From: Methylococcaceae bacterium UBA659
GTDB lineage: Bacteria; Pseudomonadota; Gammaproteobacteria; Methylococcales; Methylomonadaceae
Length of the DNA: 6,947 bases
Assembly (NCBI GenBank): GCA_002299495.1
Contig: DBNZ01000060.1
Span: 5,288-12,234 of the forward strand
Reading direction: 5' to 3'
Shown here: in pieces, positions 5,564 through 6,947 of the stretch
Position numbering within the stretch: the stretch's first letter is position 1
How the letters are laid out: each line of letters opens with the position of its first letter
Program-made: the position numbers and the translations under genes
The notes under the pieces: generated by a model
What the model was told of the DNA's origin: nothing
Seen by the model: only the letters and a program-made list of their open reading frames with translations
The model's database searches: none

Positions 5564-6379
5564 TTGAAAAAGTTACAATTACAAGGCTTTAACAATTTAA
5601 CTAAGTCCCTTAGTTTTAATATTTACGATGTCTGTTATGCGCCCGCCGAATTACAGCAGGCCTATATCGAATACATTGACGAAGCGTATAACGCGAAAAG
5701 GCTGACACAGATTTTAAAGGATGTGGCCGATATTATCGGAGCCCAAATTCTTAACATAGCCCATCAAGACTATGATCCACAGGGTGCGAGCGTGACTATG
5801 TTGATATCCGAAGGGGATGTGCCGCCGCCTCCGAGCATGAACACGCAATCGCCGGGGCCTTTGCCCGATACCGTTTTGGCCCATTTGGACAAGAGCCATA
5901 TCACTGTCCATACTTATCCAGAAAGCCATCCTGATAATGGCATAAGTACCTTTAGAGCCGATATCGATGTCTCAACCTGCGGCCAGATTTCTCCGCTCAA
6001 GGCGTTGAATTATCTTATCCATAGCTTTGAATCCGATATTGTCATCATGGATTACAAGGTGCGGGGATTCACCCGTGATGTATCGGGTAAAAAGCATTTT
6101 ATTGATCATACCATCACATCAATTCAGAACTACATAGCGCACGATACGTTGGAAAGCTATCAGTTGATTGATGTGAATGTTTATCAGGAAAATATTTTTC
6201 ATACCAAAATGATGCTTAAGGAAACTGAGCTGGAGAATTACTTGTTCGAAAAGGAGAGTAATTTGACAGTGGAGCAAAAACTGGAAATTCAGCATAAGTT
6301 GCAACGGGAAGTGTCAGAGATTTTTTATGGCCATAATTTTCGCCGTAAATACGAGTATGTTGATACTGAAGGGTGTTAA
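5564..6379 (+). CDS. speD: S-adenosylmethionine decarboxylase proenzyme, E. coli type
   Basis: SpeD decarboxylates S-adenosylmethionine to supply the aminopropyl donor for spermidine. The proenzyme cleaves itself at Lys-Ser, and the new N-terminal serine becomes the essential pyruvoyl group. This 271-residue protein is the long gammaproteobacterial class (E. coli 264). It opens with KKLQLQGFNNLTKSLSFNIY. The cleavage motif HLDKSHITVHTYPESHP spans 107-123, with cleavage expected between Lys110 and Ser111. STCGQISPLKALNYLIH (137-153) carries Cys139, the equivalent of the catalytic cysteine. RGFTRD, KKHFIDH and VNVYQENIFHTKM follow. All key residues are present. The start is TTG, four bases after the OsmC stop, with AGG at 5552-5554, so translation is probably coupled. 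The tail after the family's usual YYGRN-like block (FYGHNFRRKYEYVDTEGC) is a few residues longer than in E. coli. The partner spermidine synthase gene, speE, is not in the window. Confidence 0.96.
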   Translation: MKKLQLQGFNNLTKSLSFNIYDVCYAPAELQQAYIEYIDEAYNAKRLTQILKDVADIIGAQILNIAHQDYDPQGASVTMLISEGDVPPPPSMNTQSPGPLPDTVLAHLDKSHITVHTYPESHPDNGISTFRADIDVSTCGQISPLKALNYLIHSFESDIVIMDYKVRGFTRDVSGKKHFIDHTITSIQNYIAHDTLESYQLIDVNVYQENIFHTKMMLKETELENYLFEKESNLTVEQKLEIQHKLQREVSEIFYGHNFRRKYEYVDTEGC

Positions 6380-6595
6380 TTAAAGGAGGAGCTTACAAAA
6401 CGCATTAAAGCGAGTTGAATGAGTAGCCAGAACGGCCAAAAAAAGAACATAACCTGCCCCAGAATGATAAAACAGAAGCACAAAAAACCAAATTTTATCA
6501 AAGACATGAACAGGTTGCGGATAGACGTTATCACCATACTGGCTGAATATACAAAGCTCTTTATTTCCCTATAACATACCGACAACGCCGGCACT
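6380..6595. other. AT-richer spacer without a supported gene; orphan Shine-Dalgarno-like AGGAGG
   Basis: This stretch looks AT-richer than its neighbours. AGGAGG sits at 6384-6389, right after speD, but no ATG, GTG or TTG follows at a useful distance. A 51-codon frame starts at the ATG at 6419 and ends at 6574; it is lysine-rich, 30 bases from the SD, and has no recognisable motif. On the minus strand a frame from a GTG at 6594 to 6376 (72 codons) contains a hydrophobic stretch (FGFLCFCFIILG, FFFWPFWLLIQLAL) that could span a membrane, but no start in it has a ribosome-binding site. I cannot support either as a gene. There is no clear terminator hairpin for speD. Confidence 0.35.
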
Positions 6596-6947
6596 GTGCT
6601 GGATCGGCTCGAAACCGAATTAACGTCAGCATCTACTCACGATAGCCAGGTCGCCATTCCTTTAGCCAAGATGAGTGATGTCATGGACGCTGCTTATGAT
6701 GCGCCGCCAATTAGGGCATGTTCCCTTAACTCACCTCAATCCTCGCCAGAATCAAGCGCTCAAAGAAGAAATCACGGCAGAGCACAAGCGTTGTCGATGG
6801 GTGGGGCATAAAATTGTCGCAGCCATACGCTATAACGAACGCTCGTTGGAAAGATGAGTTGGGTGGACGGTTGGTTGGCGCGCGCGGACAGGCAAAGGTC
6901 ATGTGCCATTGAATGTTGGGTGTGCTGGCGTTAACCGCGAATCAGAT
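6596..6947 (+). pseudogene. Decayed DDE transposase (IS4/IS5-like), C-terminal remnant running off the window
   Basis: Pieces of one transposase appear in three frames. Frame one (to about 6700) reads LTSASTHDSQVAIPLAKMSDVMDAAYDAP, with the HDSQVAIPL and MDxAYDA motifs typical of a DDE catalytic region. Frame two (about 6690-6857) reads QLGHVPLTHLNPRQNQALKE and then VAAIRYNERSLER. Frame three (from 6853) reads DELGGRLVGARGQAKVMCH, a TGA at 6910-6912, then MLGVLALTANQ. The intact family reads roughly YNERS-VERVNGRLKDEFGG and CHLMFGVLALT, so the second break has lost about six or seven codons and the stop replaces a leucine codon. At least two frameshifts and one stop make it non-functional. 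The family is recalled from memory, so the IS family name is uncertain. No terminal inverted repeat is visible, and bases before 6620 match nothing I know. Confidence 0.75.

Noticed and set aside
1..6947. CRISPR arrays, tRNA or rRNA genes
   Set aside because: I saw no regularly spaced repeats and nothing resembling tRNA or rRNA sequences on either strand.

Overview
The window reads as chromosomal DNA of a gammaproteobacterial C1-metabolising bacterium, most likely a methanotroph of the Methylococcales. Two observations support this. One is a tetrahydromethanopterin (H4MPT) formaldehyde-oxidation cluster. The other is a crp / yhfA-type OsmC / speD block whose proteins closely resemble gammaproteobacterial ones (Crp ends in the same GKTIVV-GTR tail as E. 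coli CRP, and SpeD is the long E. coli type). The order assignment is inferred from gene content and remembered protein similarity, not from a search.

Layout. Positions 3-2684 (+) hold a tightly packed C1 cluster: the 3' end of mch (methenyl-H4MPT cyclohydrolase), an ATP-grasp ligase (the 'orf5' of methylotrophs), a CitG-like protein ('orf7'), and after a 101-bp gap fae (formaldehyde-activating enzyme). The first three are essentially contiguous (2-nt gap, then a 4-nt ATGA overlap). The gap before fae holds a perfect 19-bp palindrome and a good ribosome-binding site. A perfect 13-bp-stem terminator follows fae and can work in both directions. Positions 2847-4004 (-) encode a DUF482/FemAB-like acyltransferase-fold protein converging on fae. 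Upstream of it lies a 121-bp structured inverted-repeat element (4121-4241) with 9-bp direct repeats at its edges, a candidate MITE or structured RNA. Positions 4289-4948 (-) encode a CRP-family regulator. Divergent from it, a yhfA-type OsmC protein (5140-5559) and speD (5564-6379) form a two-gene operon. The right end (about 6596-6947) is a decayed DDE transposase broken across three reading frames, preceded by about 215 bp with no supported gene.

How the parts work together. Fae condenses formaldehyde with H4MPT, and Mch acts two steps later (methenyl- to formyl-H4MPT). Orf5 and orf7 travel with these genes in methylotrophs and probably serve synthesis of the pterin or furan cofactor. The crp-OsmC-speD arrangement is a known neighbourhood in gammaproteobacteria (crp and yhfA are neighbours in E. 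coli; vfr, an OsmC gene and speD in Pseudomonas). The coding content is mostly ordinary. The less explained items are the inverted-repeat element, the fae upstream palindrome, and the uncertain roles of orf5, orf7 and the DUF482 protein. I do not see an evident new multi-gene system.
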